A stretch of DNA of 15,918 bases, taken from Candidatus Firestonebacteria bacterium RIFOXYA2_FULL_40_8. GTDB taxonomy: Bacteria > Oederibacteriota > D2-FULL-39-29. A program made the position numbers and the translations under genes. Location of the stretch: positions 1 to 15,918 of the forward strand of contig MFGS01000196.1 in assembly GCA_001778355.1 (NCBI GenBank). Reading direction: 5' to 3'. Positions 6,033 to 14,826 of this stretch are shown here, one piece after another (the stretch's first letter is position 1; the number at the start of each line of letters is the position of its first letter). The notes beneath the pieces were generated by a model that searched no databases, was not told where the DNA came from, and saw only the letters and a program-made list of their open reading frames with translations.

Positions 6033-7568
6033 TTATCTTCTTATTTCATAGGGGGTAGTATTTTCGTACAGAGGAAGTGTCTTGCCTTTTAACGGTTGAT
6101 TGGTAAAGAAAATCAGGTCGCCAAAGCTCGCAATTACCTGCCGGTTTCCGAGTTCTTTGTAAGGTGTGGTGTAGGTCAGGCAAAACACCTGGTCTTTTCC
6201 TTCTAATATTTTCAACATCTCTTCTTTTTTGGTTACAGGATAAGCAGCGGATCTATCCGAGTAGAATATTAACGGAAGCTGAACGGCAAAATATTCTTCT
6301 GTTTGGTATGTTTGAACCCTTTGGCCTTCCGGCACAACTTCTTTAATATATGGAGCAATCGCTTTGATATCGGCGTTCCTGTTCCAATCGAGCCGTACGG
6401 GAGAAAATAATATTATCAAGGCAAGGACCGTTCCGGCGCCGAATACAGAAACCAAAGTTACAAATCTTGCTTTTTCACTTTTGAGAATGTACTTATTCGT
6501 AAATAAAGAACCCATCACTGCAAAGGCGGGGAACACCGGCATGATGTACCATATCTTTCTTGCGTTGGCGGCGGAAAGAATTATCAGGGTAAGGGTAACG
6601 TGAATTACAAGAAGGATAGAACCTTTATCTCTTTCCTTTACCCATTTTATAAGCATGAGAACAAAACCTGCCAGCGCAAGAAATATCCAGGGCTCGTAAA
6701 ATTTAAAGAGCGCCGGTATATAAGAGGTATAACTCCAAAAGTCCTGTTTTCCCGCCCCTTCTTCAAGCGCCCTTTTAAATATTATATAGCCGAAATGTTC
6801 TTTGAAAAATATCACACCGCTGGTTTTGTAACTGTAAAAATACCAGAGCGAAGGAATAACAAGCGCAATAACGGAAGCAAACGTCAGATTAAAAGAAAAG
6901 CGTTTTGAAAAACCTTTATTAAAAAGGGTGTAAAGCGCCGCAGTAAGGACCGGAAATACGCCGAGTAAACTTTTCGTTAATATCGCAATACCTGCCGAGA
7001 CGCCGAAAAGTAAAAAGAATACTCCTGTTTTATTTTCACCTTCTTTCTCCTCTTCTTTTACGGCCTTTACAAAGAAAAACAGCGAAAGTATTACGAAAAA
7101 TGTGAGCGTCACATCCAGCATCGCGTGCCTCGCGTACTTTGTAAATATCTGGGTGGTTAGAAGGATTACCGAAGAAAAAATACCGATCCAGTGATCATAA
7201 AGCAACCGCCCCAGAAAATAGACCAGTATTATGGTTAGAACCCCAAAGAGCGCCGAAGGAAACCTCGCGGAAAACTCAGAAATACCAAAGGTTTTAAACA
7301 TAACAGCCATGGACCAGATGCCGACAGGGTCATTTTCATGCATCGCCTTCCCCTGATAATGCATCGTAAACCACTCCCCCGTCTGTAAAATCTCTTTTGC
7401 CTGCTCCGCGTAATAACAATCATCCAGCGAAGCCATCCCCCCCGCCCCCAGTTTCGCAAATAAAACAACAGCCGCAAACACCGCAATAATCAGTATTTGA
7501 ACTCTCTCGTTTTTAAACATTCTTTTCATCTCTTTTCTGTGTTTTTTTGTTAACCTGATGCTTGACAT
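6033..7568 (-). CDS. ArnT/PMT-family membrane glycosyltransferase (GT-C fold)
   Basis: The 511 residues form a polytopic membrane protein. The first helix is about 24-42, followed by the short acidic loop SLDDCYYAEQAKEIL (47-61), where GT-C enzymes keep their catalytic Asp (D49 or D50). Then come HENDPVGIW (77-85), in the place of the usual E-x-PP-x-x-YW loop, ARFPSALFG (101-109), and roughly ten more hydrophobic segments. The family moves a sugar from a polyprenyl-phosphate carrier to lipid A, glycan or protein outside the inner membrane; the acceptor here is unknown. The first ATG (7566-7568) has no clear ribosome site. Methionine 17 (7518-7520) has a GAG about nine bases upstream and may be the real start, still before the first helix. 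Apparently it is transcribed alone, with 173 bp to the next gene. I found no convincing promoter. Confidence 0.85.
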   Translation of the reverse strand: MSSIRLTKKHRKEMKRMFKNERVQILIIAVFAAVVLFAKLGAGGMASLDDCYYAEQAKEILQTGEWFTMHYQGKAMHENDPVGIWSMAVMFKTFGISEFSARFPSALFGVLTIILVYFLGRLLYDHWIGIFSSVILLTTQIFTKYARHAMLDVTLTFFVILSLFFFVKAVKEEEKEGENKTGVFFLLFGVSAGIAILTKSLLGVFPVLTAALYTLFNKGFSKRFSFNLTFASVIALVIPSLWYFYSYKTSGVIFFKEHFGYIIFKRALEEGAGKQDFWSYTSYIPALFKFYEPWIFLALAGFVLMLIKWVKERDKGSILLVIHVTLTLIILSAANARKIWYIMPVFPAFAVMGSLFTNKYILKSEKARFVTLVSVFGAGTVLALIILFSPVRLDWNRNADIKAIAPYIKEVVPEGQRVQTYQTEEYFAVQLPLIFYSDRSAAYPVTKKEEMLKILEGKDQVFCLTYTTPYKELGNRQVIASFGDLIFFTNQPLKGKTLPLYENTTPYEIRR

Positions 7569-7769
7569 TATCGTTACGAATAGCCCGCAAGAGATTATTT
7601 TTTAGAGTTGACCGGTGTTTTCTATCCGGCATGAGGAATCCTGGGCTTTAAGAGCTGCTTTTAAACCAAAATCTTACTCAAAAAAAGAAGGCCGTTTAAA
7701 TCCATGATTTTTCTTTCTCTTTTTACACCAATTTTATTGACATTATCTCATGAAAGAATTAAAAACTAA

Positions 7770-7854
7770 ATGGTGGCCGTCCCTCTATCGTTCAAAACCA
7801 CCATCATGGGTATAAAATAAAAGTTGCTTGATTTACACAAACTTTCTGACAGAC
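7770..7854 (-). mobile_element. Possible end fragment of an IS256-type insertion sequence
   Basis: Read on the minus strand, this starts GTCTGTCAGAAAG (from 7853) and runs into TTTGTGTAAATC. That resembles, from memory, the terminal repeats of IS256-family elements, which often carry a TGTGTAAA-type block. Further in lies an inverted repeat with 7-bp arms, ATGGTGG (7770-7776) and CCACCAT (7798-7804). No transposase reading frame accompanies it, so it would be a decayed remnant. It stops two bases before the stop codon of the next gene. The assignment is tentative because no full element was available for comparison. Confidence 0.35.
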
Positions 7855-7855
7855 T

Positions 7856-9292
7856 TTATTTATCCGGCTTTACTATTTCCACGTTAACTTTTAACTTATA
7901 TAAAGGATTTTTTTCGTCATTGCTTTTGACTACAATATATAATTCCGATATTAGGTTTATATCTTTTGTTTTAATTGTAACCTGAAGAATTCCAACTTGA
8001 CCATTTCTTTTGGGTACATTTGTCGTATTTACTACAGAAATATAATTTGTATTATATTTAAATCCTGTAATTAGTAGCTCAGACCCGCCAGTATTTTTAT
8101 ATTCAAACTCTTTTTCAACAGTTTCACCTTCCTTGACTTTTCCAAAATTAAGAACATTTTCCTTAAAGGTAATTATAGGCTTGTCCTTAAATATTTCATT
8201 TTTTATCTTATCCTCACGTTCGATAATATTTTCATATTTATTCTCAGACATATCGGCGCCAATCATTTCTTTAATTATTTTATTTGCTATATCTGATCCA
8301 TATTTTCTTGCAAGCACATTTTGATTAATACTTGTGCCTGTTTTCCCTTTTTCTATTGTTGATTTCTTAATATTAATTTTTGCAAAATAAAGGCTTACAT
8401 TAATATCTTTACTATTCTTCTGTTTTTCCTTTACTTTATACTTGACCGTTACCGTGCTGTTATCATTAAAATACACATTTACTATTTCTATCTTATCCCA
8501 ATCTGATGTTTCATTTAAATCGATACTTAATGTACTTATTTTACTTTCATTGCCAATGTTTTGAATATTTAAATAATACTTACAACTTACACCACTTTTA
8601 TCGGCAGAATAATATCTAGTAACAAAAGCAATGGCACTCTCGTTCTCATTCCATGAAATATCACTTACAATATATGGTCTTTTTTCCAATTCATATATTT
8701 CATTTCTAAGATTTTCCGGGAAAGAGAACATCAAATAATCGACTTTGAAATATTCCATTTCTTTAATCTTATATAAACGCAATATCCCCAATCTCTGAAA
8801 TTGTTGTTCTTCTGGAAGATACCGAGCTGAATCTGCCCTGAAAAATACATATTTAAAATCCGGAGTAACAAGAATATCACCCTTTAGGCTGTAGATTTCT
8901 TTCTCTTCTCTGATATCTACAATAAGAAATGTACTCTCTTTTATATAGTTAATATTTTCTTTATTTTCCCCCATTATACCAACAATATTATCACTTATCC
9001 AAAACACTTTTTCGACTAAAAATACCCCCAAATTAATAGAGACCCTTTTTATTACTTTATTGTCTTTTGAATCAACAATAGTTAGCTTTTTATCTTGAGA
9101 TAAATATACTGCCTTAGATTTGTCGGGACTTAAATAAATACTGTACTCTGAATATAATTCTCTAGTTATTTTATTTTCTTTGCCTGACGAGTCTCTAAAG
9201 TAGATTTCATTATTTACTAAGTATATATCTTTACAAAAGAAACAAGCTAATACTATAAATATAAAAGTAGATATTCGAATTAAAAATAGCAT
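7856..9292 (-). CDS. Exported propeller-like protein with C-terminal DUF1573 domain
   Basis: The protein has 478 residues. Residues 1-20 form a hydrophobic export signal ending IVLACFFC. A lipoprotein cut is possible but the lipobox is poor, so a membrane anchor or ordinary signal peptide is equally likely. Residues 45-310 contain repeated beta-propeller-like units such as YLSPDKSKAVYLSQDKKLTIVD (part of it at 53-72), VTPDFKYVFF (142-151) and ISWNENESAIAFV (212-224), as in TolB or WD40-type folds. After a charged helical linker, residues 373-475 match DUF1573, an Ig-like (ASPM/SPD-2/Hydin type) domain, with LNFGKVKEGETVEKEF (381-396) and YKNTGGSELLI (398-408). An AAGGAG site lies six bases before the ATG. 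It is the last gene of the three-gene exported module, 19 bp after its neighbour. Function unknown. Confidence 0.65.
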   Translation of the reverse strand: MLFLIRISTFIFIVLACFFCKDIYLVNNEIYFRDSSGKENKITRELYSEYSIYLSPDKSKAVYLSQDKKLTIVDSKDNKVIKRVSINLGVFLVEKVFWISDNIVGIMGENKENINYIKESTFLIVDIREEKEIYSLKGDILVTPDFKYVFFRADSARYLPEEQQFQRLGILRLYKIKEMEYFKVDYLMFSFPENLRNEIYELEKRPYIVSDISWNENESAIAFVTRYYSADKSGVSCKYYLNIQNIGNESKISTLSIDLNETSDWDKIEIVNVYFNDNSTVTVKYKVKEKQKNSKDINVSLYFAKINIKKSTIEKGKTGTSINQNVLARKYGSDIANKIIKEMIGADMSENKYENIIEREDKIKNEIFKDKPIITFKENVLNFGKVKEGETVEKEFEYKNTGGSELLITGFKYNTNYISVVNTTNVPKRNGQVGILQVTIKTKDINLISELYIVVKSNDEKNPLYKLKVNVEIVKPDK

Positions 9293-9311
9293 ATTATCTC
9301 CTTACGATTAT

Positions 9312-10787
9312 TCAAAAACCATTGTTAATTATTTTAACAATTTTTTTTATTGGTTGACCCCATAAATTAGCGCCGATACCCGCTTGTTTACCAAAGCCAA
9401 AAAATCTATCCAACCAAGCTAAACTCCCATTATTTCCAGACCCCGTGTCACCTATCGTCCCTTTTAATCGGTTTTCTAGTATGAATGCGACGGATGTACA
9501 CGGAAAATCAGTGTTATCTTTATTTCTGGCAAAATCTCCTACAGACAAATTAGTATTACAGCTTCCAGTTATTGTTGTTTTTTCATAGAACGCATATTTG
9601 ATACCAAATTTATTTGTAAAATAATGTGGGGCTATATTACTATTACCACAACTATCATATTTCGAGACCTGCACAAAAGTATTAGCTAAACATTTCCCCG
9701 TTCCTTCATTACCCACTTCATCAACAAAATCCGCTTTAAAAGTCCTATCACTCCAAACACAATCGTTACCTCTAACTGAGACCGTAATATTTGGCTTTGT
9801 AAAATCAGACTCAAAAGGCACATAATAATTTGTTACCATGTAATCTGAAAGAATTTTTATGGAGCATTTATAACTCGTTACACTAAAAGTCTTACCACCT
9901 ACTGTCCATTCTGCTTTTATTGTATCAAGAGTTGTATTATCTAAATCATTGTTGTTAAAAGGGATATTAAAACTATCTATTTCGGCGTCAGATTCTGAAG
10001 TGTATTTTTCTATTCCAGTCCTATTTTCTGAAACAATATTATGTGATGTTGCTCCTCCTGTAAATGTAAGTTCAAATAGACCTGAAACTTCTGGAACTAA
10101 TGAGGTAACAATTTGATCTTTGAAATAATCTATACTATTTATAGTTATTCCAAACACCTGTTCATGAAACATATCTAACGAAAGCATCCAATCTCCATCA
10201 ACCTCTATGTAGTAATCACCTGCTTTAGCGGTGTCCAGCTCTGCACTTACAATTCCATCTTGATCCGGTGTATCAATTACATTTTTTACCGGAGCTCCAT
10301 CTGGGGTATAGAATTTTATAGTTGAATTAACCCCTGAATATGCATCGCCATTAAAATCAAATATTTTTGCCTTTAGTAATTCTGCAGTATTTGAATCTTT
10401 TGGGACAACTTGATTATCTCCACTATCAATTTTAATTTTCGCATAAACATTTATACTTTGCGGTTCACTCCACGGCCCCCATAGAGTTTCATTTTTAGAT
10501 TCATTTAATCCTTCTAATCTTACCATCACAATATGTTCACCTGCAGTCGTAAATTTAAAATCAGATGGGAGTGGACTTCGGGGGTCTTTATCAACTATCC
10601 AATCATCTTCGCCATCATAAACATAATCATCAGTATCTTCATATATACAATCTAATCCAACATGCTCATTAACGATTGGCATCTCGGGATCATAAGTTAT
10701 TTCCGTTACAGACGGACATCCATGAGCTATCCCTGCTCCGAATAGACCAATAAAAAGCATAAACAGAAAACTCTTAATTCTTTTCAT
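9312..10787 (-). CDS. Secreted protein with Ig-like (PKD/Big-1-like) domains
   Basis: The chosen start is the ATG at 10785-10787, giving 491 residues. It is preceded by a strong GGAGGAAAG ribosome site and opens with a textbook signal peptide (1-23, MKRIKSFLFMLFIGLFGAG then IAHG). The frame is open to 10829, but that would bury the signal peptide. Residues 24-115 look PKD-like (FTTAGEHIVMVRL at 79-91). Residues 116-197 resemble a Big-1 or invasin-type Ig domain (VPKDSNTAELLKAKIFDFNG at 128-147, then TPDGAPV and DQDGIVSAELDT). The remainder is unrecognised. There are eight cysteines (24, 47, 308, 343, 366, 380, 410, 430); the even number fits disulfides in an exported protein. It overlaps the end of the upstream gene by 14 bp, so the two are coupled. 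Probably a surface or periplasmic structural or binding protein. Confidence 0.65.
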   Translation of the reverse strand: MKRIKSFLFMLFIGLFGAGIAHGCPSVTEITYDPEMPIVNEHVGLDCIYEDTDDYVYDGEDDWIVDKDPRSPLPSDFKFTTAGEHIVMVRLEGLNESKNETLWGPWSEPQSINVYAKIKIDSGDNQVVPKDSNTAELLKAKIFDFNGDAYSGVNSTIKFYTPDGAPVKNVIDTPDQDGIVSAELDTAKAGDYYIEVDGDWMLSLDMFHEQVFGITINSIDYFKDQIVTSLVPEVSGLFELTFTGGATSHNIVSENRTGIEKYTSESDAEIDSFNIPFNNNDLDNTTLDTIKAEWTVGGKTFSVTSYKCSIKILSDYMVTNYYVPFESDFTKPNITVSVRGNDCVWSDRTFKADFVDEVGNEGTGKCLANTFVQVSKYDSCGNSNIAPHYFTNKFGIKYAFYEKTTITGSCNTNLSVGDFARNKDNTDFPCTSVAFILENRLKGTIGDTGSGNNGSLAWLDRFFGFGKQAGIGANLWGQPIKKIVKIINNGF

Positions 10788-13700
10788 TTTTACTTTCCTC
10801 CCCAATCCCCTTGATTTGTATTTTTTCATTTTCTAAATTTATAGTAATAAATATTTCATTACCTGAAAACAACTCAACTTTATTATTATACAGCTTACTG
10901 CTTACATTTGGCAACCCTTTTTCCACCCAATCTCTTGTTAGCTTGCTGACGGCAGTTCGACCATTCTCTGCTATACTGCCTGATAATTCACCTATCTGTC
11001 CTCTCCCTCCACTAAAAGCGGTTACTACCATCTGCCAATTTATTAAATCCGGAGATTTTTGCAAATATCTTATTTTTGTATATTCTATTCCGTTTCTGTC
11101 TTCTTCCTCTTTTTCCATCCTAGTCCTACCGCTTCCACTCATCTCAAAAACTACTTCACCTTGATCTCTCGAATGAAACAAATTCTGAGGTATTCTTTTA
11201 AAAGAATTAAAATTGTGCATAGTATACGTCAACTGCCGCTCTTCTTTTTTCTCCTGACTTAATTCACAATTATAAAACTCAAATATTGACTCTAGCGGTT
11301 TTTCACTATTAGTTAATGTCGTATCTATAAACCATATCCCATATTTCTTAAAAAACCATATTCTTTGATATACTTTTTCATTTCCATTCTTTTCCACCCT
11401 TAAGAAATCATAGTCTTTATTGCTTTCAAATTTTGCTATTTCACCTTTCCTTAGATCTTCATTACCCATATATTTAAATTGAATTTCTCCATTACTATAA
11501 ATTTCAAATTTCCCGGTATTTAAATTATAACTAAGCATCTTCATTCGATCATTTATGTATAACGAATCCTTTTTGCTATTTTTTTCCTGATTTTCCCGCC
11601 TATACTTGGCAAACTCTAAACTATCTGCAATATCCCAACTGTTCCTCATGGCGACATAACCGCTATTAGGGAATGATTTAGTAGTTTTTTTCGGGGCTAT
11701 TGAATCAGGCATTTTCATTCCGCCATAGGCAATAAATCGGAAATCACTTCTATCGAATATTTTCCCCAGCCAATAATAATACTGCCTTAGATTAACTCGT
11801 TCAGTGTCATTTCCTATTTGAGACAGGCATCCTTCACCGTCCATCAAATACATTAAGTTTTTCGCCAGCTTTTTTGTTATTTCTGCCACTTCTTTTGAAA
11901 CGGATATTTTATTCTGCCAGCACAATCTGATCAGAACAGTCAATTCTTTTACTGTTTCATAACTGCCATCATCTTTCACCAATCCATCTTCATTCATTCT
12001 ATCAGATAAAATTCTCCTTAAATTATCCCACATAATATCAACATTCTTCATGCTGACACTAAGCTCAGGATAAACCACCATAAATTTTAGAGCAGTAACT
12101 ATTTCTTTGAGTTTTTCAGAGCTATTTTCTTTCGGTAAATTCTGGAGCAAGTATTCCATATCCTGCAATAATCGCTGCGATACTTTCGTTTGTGTCTCTT
12201 TTGTATAAGTATCTATGCTTCTCAAATTTTCATTTATTTCTGTTAGTTTTTCTATTCTTTCAGCTATATTTTTACTTTTTATTTCAGACTTCGTTTCTTC
12301 CAGATATTTATTTAATGCTTTTAGCCAGGTGCTCAATTCTGCCGAATCACGATTAAATTCAGCTGACATTTTGAAATTCTTCCATTTATTCAAAACCAAC
12401 TCTTCATTTGAAATTATTACTTCACCTTTTGTAACAGACTCTACTAATTTCGCTGACTTTCTATATTCCTGATTTATCAGCTTATCCTGCCATCGCGAGT
12501 ACAAAGTGAAAGGGAAATATCTACTATTCGTCTTCTGAAGCTTATCGATTAATCGCGATATTTCCTTACTGTCTACTGGAGTTTTAATAAATTCTGTTTT
12601 ATTTTTATCTACTTCCTTATATTTCAGCTGTTCAACAATTTCCTTTTTGCCAAGTATAACTTCCAAATTACCATTCTTTTCTCCAGCATACTCAACAAGA
12701 AATATTACTTTTACGCTTTTAGTTTCTTTAAATATTTCAGGATAATCAAGGAGCTTACTTACCTTAAATAATACTTCCTTATCACCATATAGAACCTTTT
12801 TTACCTCATTATTTTGATCACTCGGAGCATAGGTACTGACATCTATCACACCAAAACAAGGCAACCCATTAGGGATATCTTTAAAACCCAGTTTCACATT
12901 AATTTTATTATTTTCTTTATCATATGTAATTTTATCTCTCGTATCTATTAAATTAAAAGTTAAAGCTTCTCCATACCTTATTGGTTCTCCGTGAGTGGGG
13001 AAGACAGAGACGAATTGTCTGTACTCACCTTTTCTGACACGATTCACGTCCATATATTCTTTAATATTTTTCGATAGAGTTAACTGATCTTCTTTCGTTT
13101 TCGCTTTACCAGTGTTTTCTTTAATTTTCCGTATTTTTTTATCTTCGCCAACTCTAATCCTGTTTAGACTATACGCCTGAGCCTCTCCGCCGTAATATTG
13201 CTCGCTCTCGCATTCTTCCGCGAAAAAATCCGTAGGGGTGGCCGTCCAACCCGGTCTTTCGCGGTCTGCCTCAGGTGTTTCTATAACCCAGTCGTCCAAG
13301 TCTTTATATGCTAAAGGGTTACCCTTGAATTTATAATATTTCTTATATGCCTTTATAAAATCCACATCAGAGATCATTCCATCCTTCCAGCCGGTATAAG
13401 AATAACTTAACAAAGCGTGATAACCAGCGCAGTTTACTGAAACGGGATTGCCTCCAATAATAACTAGATTCGGCTCAACTATTCCTTTCTCTTCGTTAAA
13501 ACTATTTTCCCATATATCCTTAAACAGCTCTTGATATTTCCATTTTAATCCCAATTTTCTATAGATATCCAGGGTGGGAATACTTGAAGGATTCTTCGTA
13601 GCGCCATCAAGCATAAATAAAGCTTTTGTTGTTCCTTTCTTTTCATATGTATATTTCAGCATGCCGTATATTTCTTTTATGGTTGCTTCTTCTTTATTCT

Positions 13701-14664
13701 TTTTCTTAAAATATTCACACAAATCTAATATTCTATTATCAAGAAAGTTTATTCTGCTTTCCTCGCTGTGATCTCTTCTTTCTGACAAATAATATTTTAA
13801 AAACATTGATAACGGAAAATCCCACTTGCCGGTATCCACACCTAATTCTTGCAAAGCCAGGGCCACGTAAATTACATCGGACGCTTCATTATTCCAGTTT
13901 GGTTTTGGTATAGGCATTGACGGCGCAGAAGGAACAACGTCATCTGTCCGATAATAAAACACATCCCCTTTTTTATACAGCATATAATCCCGGTGAAAAA
14001 AGTCCATAATACATTCGAGTATCTTAATGTATTTTTCTCTATACTCATCTTTTAGTATTACTTTATCTTTTTCGCCAGAGTTATCTTTACGGGTAATCAG
14101 CCTTGCGAGTTCCCAGGAGCCTACTCCAAAAGCATCAAGCATCGAAGCCTTTTCAATGAGATAAATTCCGTTTGATTGGTCAAATGAGACAGGATGTCGT
14201 TTTTCATTGCTTAACCTATTAAAACTTTTTCCCTTGGAATACCCATATAATTCACCGGTTCTTGTAACCGCAGCCTGTAATGGGATCCAGTTTTTTCCAT
14301 CTTTGTCTTTGGTAAGAGAGTATACTTTAAATAATTTTTCTATTATTTGTTCGCCCAGTTTTTGATATTCGACAGAGCCAGTTCTATCATAGAATCTAAG
14401 ATATCCGTCGATTCTACTAGGGTACTGTGCGAAAATAACATTATTACACATAGACAAATCACCATTCGTCTCTGTATTCTCCCCGTAAAGTAATTCGAAA
14501 TTATATACTCCACGGAGATAACAGTCTATCGAACGAACCACAGTTGTATAGCCGGTAAGCATTTGCTGATCTTCAGCTTGGTCTGCATTTAAAGGAAGGA
14601 TAAAAAGACAAAATACTATTATTGCCAAGGCAAGTTTTATTACTTTTGATATTCTCCCTATCAT
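10774..14664 (-). CDS. Large exported protein with heparinase II/III-like C-terminus
   Basis: The protein has 1296 residues. A signal peptide spans about 1-27 (hydrophobic core LALAIIVFCLFILPL). Residues 35-480 are helical with regularly spaced aromatic residues, suggesting an alpha/alpha toroid as in many glycan-active enzymes. About 530-680 looks beta-rich and 690-870 strongly helical and charged. The C-terminal third follows the heparinase II/III plan: toroid-end motif DGEGCLSQIGND (942-953), then a beta-sandwich opening FPNSGYVAMRNSWD (998-1011). The usual His-Ala-Asp-containing catalytic motif is not visible; the aligned place reads DRMKMLSYNL (1039-1048). It may therefore be a divergent or inactive polysaccharide-lyase-like protein. 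The ribosome site is AAGGGTGA, about 12 bases from the ATG. It is the first gene of the exported module, driven by the promoter at 14754-14782, and overlaps the next gene by 14 bp. Confidence 0.55.
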   Translation of the reverse strand: MIGRISKVIKLALAIIVFCLFILPLNADQAEDQQMLTGYTTVVRSIDCYLRGVYNFELLYGENTETNGDLSMCNNVIFAQYPSRIDGYLRFYDRTGSVEYQKLGEQIIEKLFKVYSLTKDKDGKNWIPLQAAVTRTGELYGYSKGKSFNRLSNEKRHPVSFDQSNGIYLIEKASMLDAFGVGSWELARLITRKDNSGEKDKVILKDEYREKYIKILECIMDFFHRDYMLYKKGDVFYYRTDDVVPSAPSMPIPKPNWNNEASDVIYVALALQELGVDTGKWDFPLSMFLKYYLSERRDHSEESRINFLDNRILDLCEYFKKKNKEEATIKEIYGMLKYTYEKKGTTKALFMLDGATKNPSSIPTLDIYRKLGLKWKYQELFKDIWENSFNEEKGIVEPNLVIIGGNPVSVNCAGYHALLSYSYTGWKDGMISDVDFIKAYKKYYKFKGNPLAYKDLDDWVIETPEADRERPGWTATPTDFFAEECESEQYYGGEAQAYSLNRIRVGEDKKIRKIKENTGKAKTKEDQLTLSKNIKEYMDVNRVRKGEYRQFVSVFPTHGEPIRYGEALTFNLIDTRDKITYDKENNKINVKLGFKDIPNGLPCFGVIDVSTYAPSDQNNEVKKVLYGDKEVLFKVSKLLDYPEIFKETKSVKVIFLVEYAGEKNGNLEVILGKKEIVEQLKYKEVDKNKTEFIKTPVDSKEISRLIDKLQKTNSRYFPFTLYSRWQDKLINQEYRKSAKLVESVTKGEVIISNEELVLNKWKNFKMSAEFNRDSAELSTWLKALNKYLEETKSEIKSKNIAERIEKLTEINENLRSIDTYTKETQTKVSQRLLQDMEYLLQNLPKENSSEKLKEIVTALKFMVVYPELSVSMKNVDIMWDNLRRILSDRMNEDGLVKDDGSYETVKELTVLIRLCWQNKISVSKEVAEITKKLAKNLMYLMDGEGCLSQIGNDTERVNLRQYYYWLGKIFDRSDFRFIAYGGMKMPDSIAPKKTTKSFPNSGYVAMRNSWDIADSLEFAKYRRENQEKNSKKDSLYINDRMKMLSYNLNTGKFEIYSNGEIQFKYMGNEDLRKGEIAKFESNKDYDFLRVEKNGNEKVYQRIWFFKKYGIWFIDTTLTNSEKPLESIFEFYNCELSQEKKEERQLTYTMHNFNSFKRIPQNLFHSRDQGEVVFEMSGSGRTRMEKEEEDRNGIEYTKIRYLQKSPDLINWQMVVTAFSGGRGQIGELSGSIAENGRTAVSKLTRDWVEKGLPNVSSKLYNNKVELFSGNEIFITINLENEKIQIKGIGEESKNEKN

Positions 14665-14707
14665 AATATTCTTTAATCACCCTTGTTTTAAAGTAAACAG
14701 AAAAATT

Positions 14708-14725
14708 AATAATTTGTTAATTATT
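14708..14725. repeat. AT-rich inverted repeat in the leader of the heparinase-like gene
   Basis: Perfect 7-bp arms AATAATT and AATTATT are separated by four bases. The repeat lies in the predicted leader of about 83 nt, between the promoter and the 14664 start. All pairs are A-T, so a stable RNA hairpin is unlikely; it might be a protein site or chance in AT-rich DNA. Confidence 0.3.
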
Positions 14726-14753
14726 CGAGGCTCTCTCACCCCTTTCTAAGATT

Positions 14754-14782
14754 ATTTTAACTTTTTTTCATTTGATAGTCAA
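14754..14782 (-). promoter_or_regulatory. Sigma70-type promoter of the exported three-gene module
   Basis: Minus-strand -35 TTGACT (14777-14782) and -10 TAAAAT (14754-14759) are exactly 17 bp apart, each one mismatch from consensus. Transcription would begin near 14747. This fits the first of the three closely packed genes starting at 14664; gaps and overlaps inside the module are too short for further promoters. Confidence 0.7.
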
Positions 14783-14804
14783 TGCCAATTTACTGTCTGT
14801 CAAA

Positions 14805-14826
14805 GCGTAATAACAATCATCCAGCG
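14805..14826. repeat. 22-bp exact copy of an internal glycosyltransferase segment
   Basis: The 22 bases here are identical, in the same orientation, to 7408-7429 inside the ArnT/PMT-like gene, where they encode the catalytic-loop residues LDDCYYA. Outside these 22 bases the flanks differ. Here the segment is not part of a glycosyltransferase frame; it supplies the stop codon of the truncated Bro-N gene. It may be a relic of a paralogous glycosyltransferase gene or of local recombination. Confidence 0.7.

Noticed and set aside
7737..7765. Plus-strand TTGACA followed 17 bp later by TAAAAA, resembling a promoter.
   Set aside because: The -10 match is weak and no plus-strand gene follows; all supported genes are on the minus strand.
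10788..10829. Upstream extension of the Ig-like protein gene to a start at 10829.
   Set aside because: It would place 14 charged residues ahead of a good signal peptide, whereas the ATG at 10785-10787 has a strong ribosome site.
7846..14801. TGACAGAC at 7846-7853 and its reverse GTCTGTCA at 14794-14801 facing each other around the exported module, like outward-facing ends of a composite transposon.
   Set aside because: The match is only eight bases, similarity fades right after it, and no target duplication was seen. Eight-base matches are expected by chance at this scale.
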